58,840 nucleotides of DNA from JAICNG01 sp035249985. Its GTDB lineage: Bacteria > Gemmatimonadota > Gemmatimonadetes > Gemmatimonadales > Gemmatimonadaceae. The translations under genes and the position numbers were made by a program. The first letter of the stretch is position 1, and the number at the start of each line of letters is the position of its first letter. The notes under the pieces are model-generated. The model was not told where the DNA came from. It saw nothing but the letters and a program-made list of their open reading frames with translations, and made no database searches. The stretch covers positions 1-58,840 of the forward strand of contig DATFFP010000036.1 in assembly GCA_035249985.1 (NCBI GenBank). The letters run 5' to 3'. Below are positions 18,401 through 25,983 of the stretch, piece after piece.

Positions 18401-19059
18401 ATCTCATTCATGATGGCCATGACGCCAATGGGGTCCGCCAGGAGCGCGAGCTTCTGCAACGGCGAGAAATACAGGACGAACGTCACCGGGTAGGAGAAGA
18501 AGAACAGGCCGATGCTGCCGGCGTAGCTCGCCATCGGGCGGCCGCTCAGCAGGGCGATGGAGAACTGGATCGCCGTCGCGATCAGTGCGTTAGGCAACGC
18601 AATGAGGCCGTAGGCCGCCAGATATGCCGCCGGCCGGAACGGCCCGATGATCTCGGGATCCACCCCGGGGGCATGAGCGGCGAGAAGGCTGCCGACCTGC
18701 ACGGCGAGCAGGATCAAACAGTTGAGCACGAACGCCGCGAGCACACGCCCACCCAGATACGCGGTCTTGCTGACGGGGCTCGAGTAGGTGAGCGGGTGCA
18801 TCCCCGTGTGGACGTCTCGCGCGGCCGCCTCGCCGGCTATCGCAGGAGCGATCAGCAGCCAGATCTGACAGCTGAACACCGAGACCACCGCGATGATGAA
18901 TGGCGAGTTGAGAATGAAGTCCTGAGGAAGCGTGACCGGGACGACAGCCACTCTCGTATTCACGAAAGCGAAGACGAGAAGAACCGCCATGAAGAGCCAC
19001 GGCCAGGGACGTCGTAGCTGGTAGGCGAGCTCGAAGCGAAGGACTCCGAGGAGCTTCAT
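15442..19059 (-). CDS. ABC-2 permease fused to an M1-family aminopeptidase
   Basis: A 1,205-residue fusion. Roughly the first 600 residues are an ABC-2-type permease with about twelve membrane segments in two halves. From about residue 630 a soluble gluzincin domain follows. Its zinc site is HEMGH at 945-949, and the third ligand is probably Glu969 in ISESLAWYSA, one residue further on than in classical M1 enzymes, a spacing I recall for this fusion family. The peptidase domain most likely faces the periplasm and could trim exported peptides or remodel the cell surface. It overlaps the upstream ATPase gene and the downstream membrane-protein gene by ATGA junctions, giving a tight three-gene operon. 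The true substrate is unknown. Confidence 0.93.
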   Translation of the reverse strand: MKLLGVLRFELAYQLRRPWPWLFMAVLLVFAFVNTRVAVVPVTLPQDFILNSPFIIAVVSVFSCQIWLLIAPAIAGEAAARDVHTGMHPLTYSSPVSKTAYLGGRVLAAFVLNCLILLAVQVGSLLAAHAPGVDPEIIGPFRPAAYLAAYGLIALPNALIATAIQFSIALLSGRPMASYAGSIGLFFFSYPVTFVLYFSPLQKLALLADPIGVMAIMNEMMSDWTIVEKNVRMFTLEGPMLLNRLIWVGIALLTLALVYLRFRFAHRTATDLWSRLARRFTPKVLTPATAPAPVAISVPAVRRSFGLTTNGRQAISIARSSFWMIAKSPPGLFLLAVFPMFVVLVLNVESGMWGIQMLPRTGYILAKHVTAALTYFADYRVIVPLLIVYFAGELVWRERDARISENVDATPVPEWVLFLGKYLGLGLVLSVFMVSLTAAGMLAQTLMGYHDFQLGLYLKILFGLQLPEYLLFAVLALLVHSLVNQKHVAMLVALVAYFLIVFSPMLGIEHKLLVYGSSPAWSFTDMRGFGSSVGPWLVFKLYWAAWALLLAVAATLLWVRGREPAFQSRVSAARLRFTRRTGGAAAVAVALIVTLGGFIFYNTNVLNEYITDDELVERRAEYERRYGKYEGIPQPVRVGTNLRIEIHPDRRAATIHGSYRLVNRSAVAIDSVHLEPAFYVHTRVTFDRAFRRVVADEVIGHDIYALEEPLQPGDSLTLSFDVQLERRGFTNSGPRSSGAGIAVLENGTYLTSGALPVIGYQPLRELWSADDRRKHGLPRQVTLPPPGDIDPGVAASPPATFEAIVGTDEDQVAVAPGELRRTWSEGGRRYFHYVSDVPISGMDVFFSADYTVHRERWKDVDLQVFVHPGHAKQMERVLRSARASLDYYSEQFGPYPYRFLQIVEQPGDFLGMGVDGSGVVTGGEGFFLLNPEQEGFDAIFEIVAHEMGHQWWGMQLKPAFAEGGGVISESLAWYSAMRLVKKVKGREALRRFMSFMREPNPWPPIRTGLPLLRAMDPWANYRKGPYAFNALSEYVGEERVNGALRRLVEKKASSFATTLDMYRELQAVTPDSLKPLLHDLFEVNAWWTFDTKRATAVQTEAGAWQLTLEVEAHKVVGDSAGVEREVPMNEWVEIGIFAAAGPGEVLGKPLYVQKHRIASGTQTITVTVAQEPARGGIDPYNLLDWEEGDNIEPIDIQERSAEETK

Positions 19060-19967
19060 CGTGCGACCACCGGCTCCGGCTGTTCGCGCCGCCGTCCGAT
19101 TCGCCCGGCCATCGCGCTGAAGTAGACATCCTCCAGGTCCGGCTCCGCTGCCTCGAACCCCGGGCCGGGGGTCGCGTCGCTGTGAACGCGTGCGACGGTG
19201 CGTCCCGCGAGGAGCTTGGTCGAAATCACCGCGTGCTCGCGCTCGAGCGCGGGGAGCTCGGCCTTCGGCATCACGCGACGCCAGATCCGGCCACGGAGGT
19301 CGTTCATCGCGCGCAGCGGCTCGGCTTCGAGCAGAATCTCGCCGCGATCGATGATGGCCATCCGCGTGCAGAGCTCACTCACGTCCTCGACGATGTGCGT
19401 GGACAGGAGGACGACGCTGTTCTCCCCGATCTCGCTCAGCAGATTGAGAAATCGCACCCGCTCGGCGGGATCGAGCCCGGCCGTCGGTTCATCGACGATC
19501 AACAGCTTCGGATTGCCTAACAGCGCCACGGCCACACCGAAGCGCTGCCGCATACCGCCCGAGTAGCCGCCCAGCTTCTGTTTGCGGACCTCCCAGAGGT
19601 TGGTCTGCCGGAGGAGTGCGCCGACGACCTCCTTTCGCTCCCGGCGGTCGGCGACGCCCTTGAGCAAGGCGAAGTGATCGAGGAGCTCCTCGGCGCTCAC
19701 CTTCGGATAGACTCCGAACTCCTGTGGCAGATAGCCGAGCGTCTTGCGGACCTCATCCTTCTGGCGGAGCACGTCCAGCTCGCCGAGGTGGATCGAGCCC
19801 TCGTCGGGATCCTGAAGCGTGGCGAGCATGCGCATGAGCGTCGACTTCCCCGCACCGTTCGGCCCCAGCAGCCCGAACATGCCGGGCGGGACGGCGAGGC
19901 TGACGTCGTTGAGAGCGCGTACGCCGTTGGGGTACGTCTTGGAGATGTTGCGGATGCTGAGGTGCAA
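19056..19967 (-). CDS. ABC transporter ATP-binding subunit
   Basis: A 303-residue ATPase that powers the permease/peptidase fusion. Walker A is GPNGAGKST, the signature is YSGGMRQRF, Walker B is LLIVDEPTAGLDP, and the H-loop is LLSTHIVED. The last 80 residues form a C-terminal extension typical of ABC-2 export ATPases. It is the first gene of the operon. The start codon lies 28 bases from a 12-base perfect palindrome that overlaps a likely promoter, so transcription is probably controlled by a small repressor (PadR or GntR type) encoded elsewhere. Confidence 0.95.
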   Translation of the reverse strand: MHLSIRNISKTYPNGVRALNDVSLAVPPGMFGLLGPNGAGKSTLMRMLATLQDPDEGSIHLGELDVLRQKDEVRKTLGYLPQEFGVYPKVSAEELLDHFALLKGVADRRERKEVVGALLRQTNLWEVRKQKLGGYSGGMRQRFGVAVALLGNPKLLIVDEPTAGLDPAERVRFLNLLSEIGENSVVLLSTHIVEDVSELCTRMAIIDRGEILLEAEPLRAMNDLRGRIWRRVMPKAELPALEREHAVISTKLLAGRTVARVHSDATPGPGFEAAEPDLEDVYFSAMAGRIGRRREQPEPVVAR

Positions 19968-19994
19968 AGGCCGAACCTCGATCGGGGTTTGGTA

Positions 19995-20029
19995 TAGAGT
20001 ACTCTACAATACAAAGTAGACTGAGACAA
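19995..20029 (-). promoter_or_regulatory. Promoter with palindromic operator for the ABC operon
   Basis: Read on the minus strand, TTGTCT (20024-20029) and TAGAGT (20001-20006) are separated by 17 bases and form a sigma-70-like promoter. The -10 hexamer is one half of the perfect palindrome TAGAGTACTCTA at 19995-20006. A protein bound there would block the polymerase. AT-rich sequence here contrasts with the GC-rich surroundings. Confidence 0.6.
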
Positions 20030-20112
20030 GTCCACCTAAGTCACGTGAGATCATCGCGGCCAGTGAACTAGTGGACTGCGTCTGAGTAACGGAGTGCACG
20101 CTCAACGAGCCG

Positions 20113-20297
20113 ATGTAACCGCAGAAGGCCGCAACAGGACGGGGCCTCCTTGCCCACCAGGCCGCCGGCCCCTCGTCCGAATGGCCGCAAATGCTGCCCA
20201 AGGCAATGCGTCGTGATCCTTCTGCGGTCATTCGGATAGGAAAGCGCCTATCTCCTAAAGAACGACTCCGTCCTGCTGCGGCCTTCTGCGGTTACAT
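20113..20297. repeat. Long nested inverted repeat behind the beta-propeller gene
   Basis: The outer arms at 20113-20142 and 20268-20297 are complementary at 29 of 30 positions. An inner pair (20176-20190 with 20221-20236) is complementary at about 14 of 16. The word CCTTCTGCGG occurs at 20218 and 20282, and its complement at 20119. It starts 26 bases after the stop of the gene at 20323-21354 and ends before the ABC promoter. The transcript could fold into a 185-base branched hairpin and may act as terminator or 3' stabiliser. With flanks it fills the otherwise gene-free stretch 20030-20322. Confidence 0.8.
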
Positions 20298-20322
20298 GCC
20301 CCAGCACTCACCAAGCTCGGGC

Positions 20323-21354
20323 TCACTCGATCCGCACGAAGGCGAGCCCGTTGTTCGGATTCATCGGGATCACCAGCTGGTTCGCGCCGGCGTCGTAGCA
20401 CATGGAGGCGGCACTGGGGATGTTCCGGGCGATCAGCTCTGCCGGCCGCCCCGGACGGATGCGAGAGACGCCTCCCTGCCGCACGCTGCTCACGTACTTC
20501 GTCCCGTCCGACATGATCACGAGACCATCGCTCCCCGGCTGCGCCGCCTGCTCGGTCCCGAGCAGCCGGCCCGCCGGCGAGAAGGTCAGCACGGCTGCGT
20601 CGCCGACGTTGACGACGACAATGTTCCCCCGCGGATCGAAGGCGACCCCGTTAGGCTGAAAGAGCGGCGCACCCTGCACGAAGACCGACGCGGTGCCGTC
20701 GGGGGTAATCTTCCACACCTGCCACGTCGCCGGATCCGGCGCATTGCCGAAAGAGCCCGACCGCGTGGCGTAGATCGTTCCGTCATCCGCGACCTCGATG
20801 TCGTTGATCCAATCGACCGCGTCGATACGGACCTCTCCCGCCGGCGCGCCCGTCCGCATGTCGAACCGGCGAATCACCGCGACGCTCGCTTCGTTGGTGG
20901 CCCTGCCGCCGTCACGATCGGCGACGTACAGCATGCCGTTCGCGATGTCGCTGCCGTAGGGCTCGTTCAGAACGAGCGGCGGCGTTAGGTTCGCTCGCTC
21001 GGCTGGGTTCTGGACGCCGATCCAGCGCGCGGTGTGCACCGACCCGTCGTGGTTGATGAGCGAGACCCACGCGTTGTTGGCCTGAACGTTCTGCGGAACG
21101 CCGCGGTTCGGCACCACGATCAGTCCGCGCCCCGCGTCGTACGAGCAGCTCTCGGCGGAGTAGATGGCGCCATAGACCTTTACGTTCGACGACATCGCCT
21201 CGAACGCTCGGTCGGCGGCCGGAGTGACGGGAAGCCCGAGCGGGCTTCCAACGAAGAAGGGCTGCGGTCCCTGGGGCTGCTGCGCGAGCGTCCCGGCGGG
21301 GACAATGGCGATGGCCAGCGCGGCAGCGCTGACCTGTAGAATGGACCGTATCAT
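20323..21354 (-). CDS. Secreted SMP-30/NHL-type beta-propeller protein
   Basis: A 343-residue exported protein (signal MIRSILQVSAAALAIAIVPAGTLAQ). Repeated blade-like segments such as NGVAFDPRGNIVVVNVGD, NDIEVADDGTIYATRS and GLVIMSDGTKYVSS mark a six-bladed propeller of the SMP-30/gluconolactonase/NHL kind. Enzymatic residues of true gluconolactonases are not clearly identifiable, so the role could be binding only. ATG 21354 has a CGGAGAG ribosome site, while the longer frame to 21549 has none. It is followed by the nested inverted repeat. Confidence 0.75.
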   Translation of the reverse strand: MIRSILQVSAAALAIAIVPAGTLAQQPQGPQPFFVGSPLGLPVTPAADRAFEAMSSNVKVYGAIYSAESCSYDAGRGLIVVPNRGVPQNVQANNAWVSLINHDGSVHTARWIGVQNPAERANLTPPLVLNEPYGSDIANGMLYVADRDGGRATNEASVAVIRRFDMRTGAPAGEVRIDAVDWINDIEVADDGTIYATRSGSFGNAPDPATWQVWKITPDGTASVFVQGAPLFQPNGVAFDPRGNIVVVNVGDAAVLTFSPAGRLLGTEQAAQPGSDGLVIMSDGTKYVSSVRQGGVSRIRPGRPAELIARNIPSAASMCYDAGANQLVIPMNPNNGLAFVRIE

Positions 21355-21735
21355 GTGCGCTCTCCGCAATCGGTGTTGCGGTAAGCTAGCCGTGTTCTGC
21401 AGTGGCGCACCTGGCCATCCGTCAAGGTTCCGCAAAACGAGGCGGGCGACAGCTCCACGGAGATCCTCGGTAGACGGAGCGTCTTCAGCGAGTGGCCAGC
21501 AATCGCCAGGCGTGCTCCGCGATACGCGTGAAATCAATGACCAAGTCATTGTCGCGGTCGCTCCAATGAGCTAGATTGCTCATCTGCGACGACTCCACCA
21601 GCGCAGGCGGGTGTGCAAGCCCCGCGTACCGTGGCGCTGCTGGCGACGCCTCCCTTCGTGAGGTCGTTGCGGCCATGCCCCCTATTCCGTTCGCTGACAT
21701 CACGTTAGGCCTCTCCGCAGTGCTCACGCCACTGA
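21355..21735. other. Intergenic region, 381 bases
   Basis: This gap separates the start of the propeller gene from the start of the KaiC module, so it must hold two divergent promoters. One octamer copy (CGTTAGGC, 21703-21710) lies here, outside any gene. A short minus-strand frame beginning MSNLAHWSDRDND (stop at 21485) is possible but has no supporting evidence. Confidence 0.4.
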
Positions 21736-22152
21736 ATGGCTGAGTCACCGCGCCAGGGGGTCATCCTCATCGCCGAGCGGGACGAAAACGTTCGCAAGCT
21801 GCAGCGCTACTTCCTCGAGCGGGCTGGCTTCGCGGTGAGTTTCTGCGACGACGGCGCCGCGGCGCTGGATGCCGCGCGGTCGACGCGCCCAGTGCTCGTC
21901 GTCACCGAAATTCTCATTCCGAAAATTGACGGGCTCACGCTCTGCCGGCAGCTGCGCGCGGATGCCGGCACGAGCCACATCCCCGTCGTGGTCTTCAGCA
22001 TTCTCGCTGCTGCAGCGCGTGCCGCTGACGCCGGCGCATCCGCCTATCTCCGGAAGCCGTTCGTCGAAGCCGCGTTTCTCGCAACGATACGCGGCGCGCT
22101 TGGCGCGCCGTCGTCCCCTGTACAAATGGAGCACCAATGGGCCTCGATGTAG
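21736..22152 (+). CDS. Stand-alone pseudo-receiver domain protein
   Basis: A 138-residue single-domain response regulator. The CheY fold is clear: the acidic pocket ILIAERDEN, a Ser at 88 (VVVFS) and Lys107 (LRKPF). At the phosphorylation site, where Asp is expected (VVTDILxP), the codon is GAA and gives Glu58 (VVTEILIP). Such a change prevents normal phosphorylation and can mimic the active state, so this is probably a constitutive or scaffold receiver. Its end overlaps the start of the KaiC gene by 16 bases, which ties the two functionally. No output domain is present. Confidence 0.88.
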   Translation: MAESPRQGVILIAERDENVRKLQRYFLERAGFAVSFCDDGAAALDAARSTRPVLVVTEILIPKIDGLTLCRQLRADAGTSHIPVVVFSILAAAARAADAGASAYLRKPFVEAAFLATIRGALGAPSSPVQMEHQWASM

Positions 22153-23561
22153 TAAGGGACCGACGCCTCATCGTGCCGGAGTTCGAAGAGGCCTCCGAGC
22201 GCATGAGCTCCGGGAACCCGGAAGCCGATCACATCCTCGGCGGTGGATTCCCGAAGGACTCGATCAACATCATCATGGGCCATCCGGGCTCGGGGAAAAC
22301 GATCTTCGCCGAGCAGCTCATCTTCGCCAACGCGAGCGACGACCGGCCGATCCTGTATTTCACCACCCTCTCGGAGCCGCTGCCCAAAGTCGTGCGGTAC
22401 CTGCAGGGGTTCACGTTCTTCGATGAAAGCAAGATCGGGACGCAGGTGATCTACGAGGATGTCGGCCCGGCGCTGGCCAAGGACGGAAGCACGGCGCTGA
22501 TCCCGCTGCTGCAAACCGCCATTCGGGAGCTGTCGCCGAAGATCATCGTCATCGACTCGTTCAAGGCGGTGCACGACCTCCTGCCGTCGATCGCCGAGCG
22601 TCGCCGCATGGTGTACGAGATGACGGCGCTCCTCACCGCGTATGGCACGACGGCGTTCCTGCTCGGCGAGTACAACGAGGAGGACATTCTCCGCTATCCG
22701 GAGTTCGCCGTCGCCGATGGCATCGTCGAGATGTCGCGACGCCGCCTCGGCAACCGGGATGAGCGTTACTTCCGGGTCTACAAGCTCCGCGGGAGCCGAT
22801 ACCTCGAGGGTGCACACGCGTTCCGCATCACCGATTCCGGCCTCGACATTTTTCCGCGACTGGTGAGCCCGCGGATGCCGGAGGGCTACGAGCCGGCGTC
22901 GGAGCGCGTGTCGATGGGTATTGCCAGCCTCGATGACATGCTCGAGGGCGGGGTGTGGCGTGGCACGACGACGCTGCTCGGTGGTCCGTCCGGCGCGGGC
23001 AAGACCACGATCGCGCTGCAGTTCGCGCTGGAAGGGGCGCGCCTCGGGGAATCGACGCTGTACATGAACTTCCAGGAGAACCCCTCGCAGCTCATGCGCA
23101 CGATTCGGAATCTCGGCGGTGACCTGGAGGAGGCGCAGTCGCAGGGTCTCGACCTGGTCTACGCGTCTCCGGTGGAGCTGCAGATCGACAGCATCATCGT
23201 CGACATGTTCCGGCGCATTCAACAGCGACGAGTGCGGCGCCTGGTGATCGATGCGCTGGGAGACCTTGCCAGTGCCGCGACCGATCCACAGCGACTGCAT
23301 GACTACCTCTACGCGCTCGTGCAGCACTTCGCCGTCAGCGGGATCACCAGCGTGCTGAACTTCGAGACCACCGGCAACTCCATCGTCGGCAACGGGGTGC
23401 AGAACGCTGTGAGCTATCTGTCGGACAACGTCCTGCTGCTCACCGTCGACGGGGAGGAGCGCACTCGTCGGTCACTGCGCATTCTCAAGACGCGCGGCAG
23501 CGCGCATGACGCGCGGGTGCGCGAAGTGGAGATCAGCGCGACAGGACTTCGCGTTCTGTGA
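22137..23561 (+). CDS. KaiC-like double-domain ATPase, plus-strand module
   Basis: A 474-residue RecA-fold ATPase with two KaiC domains. Walker A motifs are GHPGSGKT (48-55) and GGPSGAGKT (282-290); Walker B segments are KIIVIDSF and RLVIDAL. In cyanobacterial KaiC the second motif is followed by paired glutamates; here the pairs read SE (79-80) and QE (313-314). The position of the Ser431/Thr432 phosphosites reads Ser426-Tyr427 (VSYLSD), as I recall for many non-cyanobacterial relatives. There is no kaiA or kaiB nearby, so a signalling hub role, not a clock, is more likely. It overlaps the pseudo-receiver gene by 16 bases and the kinase gene by a GTGA junction. Confidence 0.93.
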   Translation: MGLDVVRDRRLIVPEFEEASERMSSGNPEADHILGGGFPKDSINIIMGHPGSGKTIFAEQLIFANASDDRPILYFTTLSEPLPKVVRYLQGFTFFDESKIGTQVIYEDVGPALAKDGSTALIPLLQTAIRELSPKIIVIDSFKAVHDLLPSIAERRRMVYEMTALLTAYGTTAFLLGEYNEEDILRYPEFAVADGIVEMSRRRLGNRDERYFRVYKLRGSRYLEGAHAFRITDSGLDIFPRLVSPRMPEGYEPASERVSMGIASLDDMLEGGVWRGTTTLLGGPSGAGKTTIALQFALEGARLGESTLYMNFQENPSQLMRTIRNLGGDLEEAQSQGLDLVYASPVELQIDSIIVDMFRRIQQRRVRRLVIDALGDLASAATDPQRLHDYLYALVQHFAVSGITSVLNFETTGNSIVGNGVQNAVSYLSDNVLLLTVDGEERTRRSLRILKTRGSAHDARVREVEISATGLRVL

Positions 23562-24766
23562 CGAGCACGGCGTCGCGAGTGTTCGGATCCTCGACCGAGA
23601 CCCTTCAGTTGCGCCGCTTGACCGAGATCGGGCGCGCGCTGACCTATGCGACCTCGCTCGATCAAGTGGCACGCCTAACGGTCGAGCAGGGCGCGGCGCT
23701 GCTCGAGGCGCCGGCAGCGGTGCTCATGCTCGCGGATATGGGCGGTGAGATGCAGGTGCGCGCCTCGCATGGCATCGCGGAGGAGCGCGTCACGCGGTTC
23801 AAGGCGCCTCTCACCGATGAGGTGTTTGGGCGCTTGCAGGGCCTGTTCGAGGTTCAGGATGATCGGCTCCTCGCGGTGCCACTCGTGGTGGGTGGGGCCG
23901 TGACCGGATTGCTCGCCGTCGCGCTGGCTGAGCTCGCGACCGATTCCGACGAATGGCTGCTCTCCGCGCTTGCCGATCAGGCGGCAGTGGCGCTCGAGGG
24001 AGCGCGGCTCGGCGGCGAGGTTCGGCTGGAGATGGAAGGGCGCCTGTCGGCGAGCGAAGGGGCGACCAACGCCAAGGATCGCGCGCTCGCGACGCTGGCG
24101 CACGACATCCGCAGTCCGCTCGGCGCGATCGACGCGTATTGCTGGAACCTCGAGGACGGCATCTACGGAAGCGTCACCGAGCGGCAGCGCCACGCCTTGG
24201 GACGTGTGCGCATGAGTGGCCAGCACTTGCTGTCGTTACTGGATAGCGTCATGGACATGGCACGCCTCACGGCCGGTGTCATGCCGGTGCCGGTCGAGCC
24301 CATGCATTCCCTGCTCGTGGCTCGTGAAGCGGTGGACATCCTCGCGCCGGCGGCGCTCGCCAAGCGGCAAACGCTTCAACTCGATGCGAACACCGACGTC
24401 GTCGTGGTTGGTAACCATGCACGTGTACGACAGGTGCTCGTGAATCTCATCGGCAATGCCGTGAAGTTCACCCCCGAAGATGGCTCGATCACGGTCGCCA
24501 TCGGCCGCCTCACTGTCGAGGAATCAGCGTGGGGTGAGATCGTCGTCACCGATACCGGGCCCGGGATCGCGGCCGCGGAGCAGGCGGCGATTTTCGAGCC
24601 GTACTACCGCAGCGAGGGAACTGCGTCACTCCCAGGGGTTGGACTCGGCCTGGCGATCTCGCACGCGCTCGTCGCCCAGATGGGGGGCGTGCTCAGTCTA
24701 TGGAGCGAGGCCGGCATTGGATCGTCGTTCGCGGTGAGGCTGCCTCTTCACGCCAGCCCGGAATAG
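23558..24766 (+). CDS. GAF-domain histidine kinase, partner of the KaiC-like ATPase
   Basis: A 402-residue soluble sensor kinase with a GAF domain at about 15-150, the HisKA dimerisation domain with His182 (TLAHDIRSPLGA), and a HATPase domain with N box (NLIGNAVKFTP), G1 box (VTDTGPGI) and G2 box (GVGLGLAIS). No membrane segment is visible. The start is a GTG that overlaps the KaiC stop (GTGA at 23558-23561). Its stop is one base away from the stop of the convergent kinase gene. The target is unknown: the only receiver in the operon lacks the phospho-acceptor Asp. Confidence 0.93.
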   Translation: MTSTASRVFGSSTETLQLRRLTEIGRALTYATSLDQVARLTVEQGAALLEAPAAVLMLADMGGEMQVRASHGIAEERVTRFKAPLTDEVFGRLQGLFEVQDDRLLAVPLVVGGAVTGLLAVALAELATDSDEWLLSALADQAAVALEGARLGGEVRLEMEGRLSASEGATNAKDRALATLAHDIRSPLGAIDAYCWNLEDGIYGSVTERQRHALGRVRMSGQHLLSLLDSVMDMARLTAGVMPVPVEPMHSLLVAREAVDILAPAALAKRQTLQLDANTDVVVVGNHARVRQVLVNLIGNAVKFTPEDGSITVAIGRLTVEESAWGEIVVTDTGPGIAAAEQAAIFEPYYRSEGTASLPGVGLGLAISHALVAQMGGVLSLWSEAGIGSSFAVRLPLHASPE

Positions 24767-24767
24767 C

Positions 24768-25973
24768 TCAGGCGGATGCCGTTTGCTCCACGCGGCGCTG
24801 ACTCTCTCTGGCGCGACGCGGCACCGAGAGCGTGAACGTGGATCCCTCGCCGAGCGTGCTCCGCACCGTCAGCTCTCCTCTCATGCCCCGCGCAAGATCA
24901 CGGCTGATCGCGAGACCCAGGCCGACGCCCTCGTGCACGCGTGTCAGGCGGGTGTCTACCTGAACGAATGGCTCGAAGATCTCCTCGAGCTTCTCTGGTG
25001 CGATGCCTGCGCCGGTGTCGGTCACATGGATCAGCACCGTGTCGGAACGAACCTCGCAGCCAAGCATGATGTGTCCGCCCGGCGCGGTGAATTTGATCGC
25101 GTTGCCGAGCAGGTTCAGGAGCACCTGCTGCAGCTTGTCGCGGTCGCACGACACGGTGATCTCCGGGTCGCATCGATCGCGATCGAGGTGAAGGCCGCGC
25201 GCGTTCGCCTGCGGGGCGACGAGCGATTCCGCGGTGCCGAGGACCTCCTCCACGGGGATATCGGCGATGTCATAGTGAATGTTGCCGGTCTCGATTCGCG
25301 CGTAGTTCAGCACTTCGTTGATCAGCCCGAGCAGATGGCGCTGGCTGCGCTGGATGCGCTGCAGGTCGATGCGCTGCTCCTCGGTCAACGGGCCGCGAAC
25401 GCCTAACTCGAGTAGCGCGACGTAGCCACCGATCGCATTGAGTGGCGTGCGGAGCTCATGGCTCATGATCGCCAGGAACTCCGACTTCGAGCGGTTGGCG
25501 TTCTCCGCCGCCTCGCGCGCCACCTCCAGCTCTCGCAGCGAGTCGCGCACTTCGTACTGCCGCTCGCGCGCCCGCAAAGCGGAGCGGAGCGCGGTGACGA
25601 GCGTCGCGACGCGGACCGGCCGCTCGAGGAGCGTCACGTTGCCGCGTGCGGCGATCGCCTCGATTCCCTCGGCGATGATCCGCGACAGCTCGCCTTCCGC
25701 CGTCAGAATGATCACCGGTACGTCCGACCAGGACGGCTGCCCATCGAGCTCGGCCAGCAGCCGCTCGCGGGATTGGGGTGCGAGGGCTTCCTCGGACAGA
25801 ACCACGACGCCCACACCCCGGCGCACGGCGGTGCACAGTCCGTCGATGTCGCGATACGCGACAGCGTCGAGCCCCCACCTGCCGAGCACGCGCTCGGACA
25901 AGGAGCCGTCGCGCCCGGTGGGCGCCAGAACGGCGACTTCACCCGAGGTTACGCGTGCCTCATCGACGATCAT
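24768..25973 (-). CDS. Histidine kinase with N-terminal pseudo-receiver, minus-strand module
   Basis: A 401-residue kinase. Residues 10-130 resemble a receiver domain that has lost its key residues: the phospho-acceptor region reads VVVLSEEAL (Glu61/Glu62 in place of Asp) and the conserved KP reads RP (Arg118 in LLERPV). A coiled linker leads to HisKA with His172 (IMSHELRTPLNA) and a HATPase domain (NLLGNAIKFT, VTDTGAGI, GVGLGLAIS). ATG 25973 lies 11 bases after the KaiC stop, with only a weak ribosome site. It is convergent with the GAF kinase gene. Both receivers of this locus are therefore degenerate. Confidence 0.88.
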   Translation of the reverse strand: MIVDEARVTSGEVAVLAPTGRDGSLSERVLGRWGLDAVAYRDIDGLCTAVRRGVGVVVLSEEALAPQSRERLLAELDGQPSWSDVPVIILTAEGELSRIIAEGIEAIAARGNVTLLERPVRVATLVTALRSALRARERQYEVRDSLRELEVAREAAENANRSKSEFLAIMSHELRTPLNAIGGYVALLELGVRGPLTEEQRIDLQRIQRSQRHLLGLINEVLNYARIETGNIHYDIADIPVEEVLGTAESLVAPQANARGLHLDRDRCDPEITVSCDRDKLQQVLLNLLGNAIKFTAPGGHIMLGCEVRSDTVLIHVTDTGAGIAPEKLEEIFEPFVQVDTRLTRVHEGVGLGLAISRDLARGMRGELTVRSTLGEGSTFTLSVPRRARESQRRVEQTASA

Positions 25974-25983
25974 GCGGCGTGGC

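Noticed and set aside
16735..19017. A 760-residue open frame on the plus strand opposite the permease/aminopeptidase gene
   Set aside because: It is an antisense shadow: arginine-, glutamate- and histidine-rich, without domains, and caused by the GC-rich third positions of the real gene.
21485..21748. A minus-strand 87-residue frame before the KaiC module
   Set aside because: Low-complexity start, no homologous motif, and it overlaps the promoter region and start of the pseudo-receiver gene.
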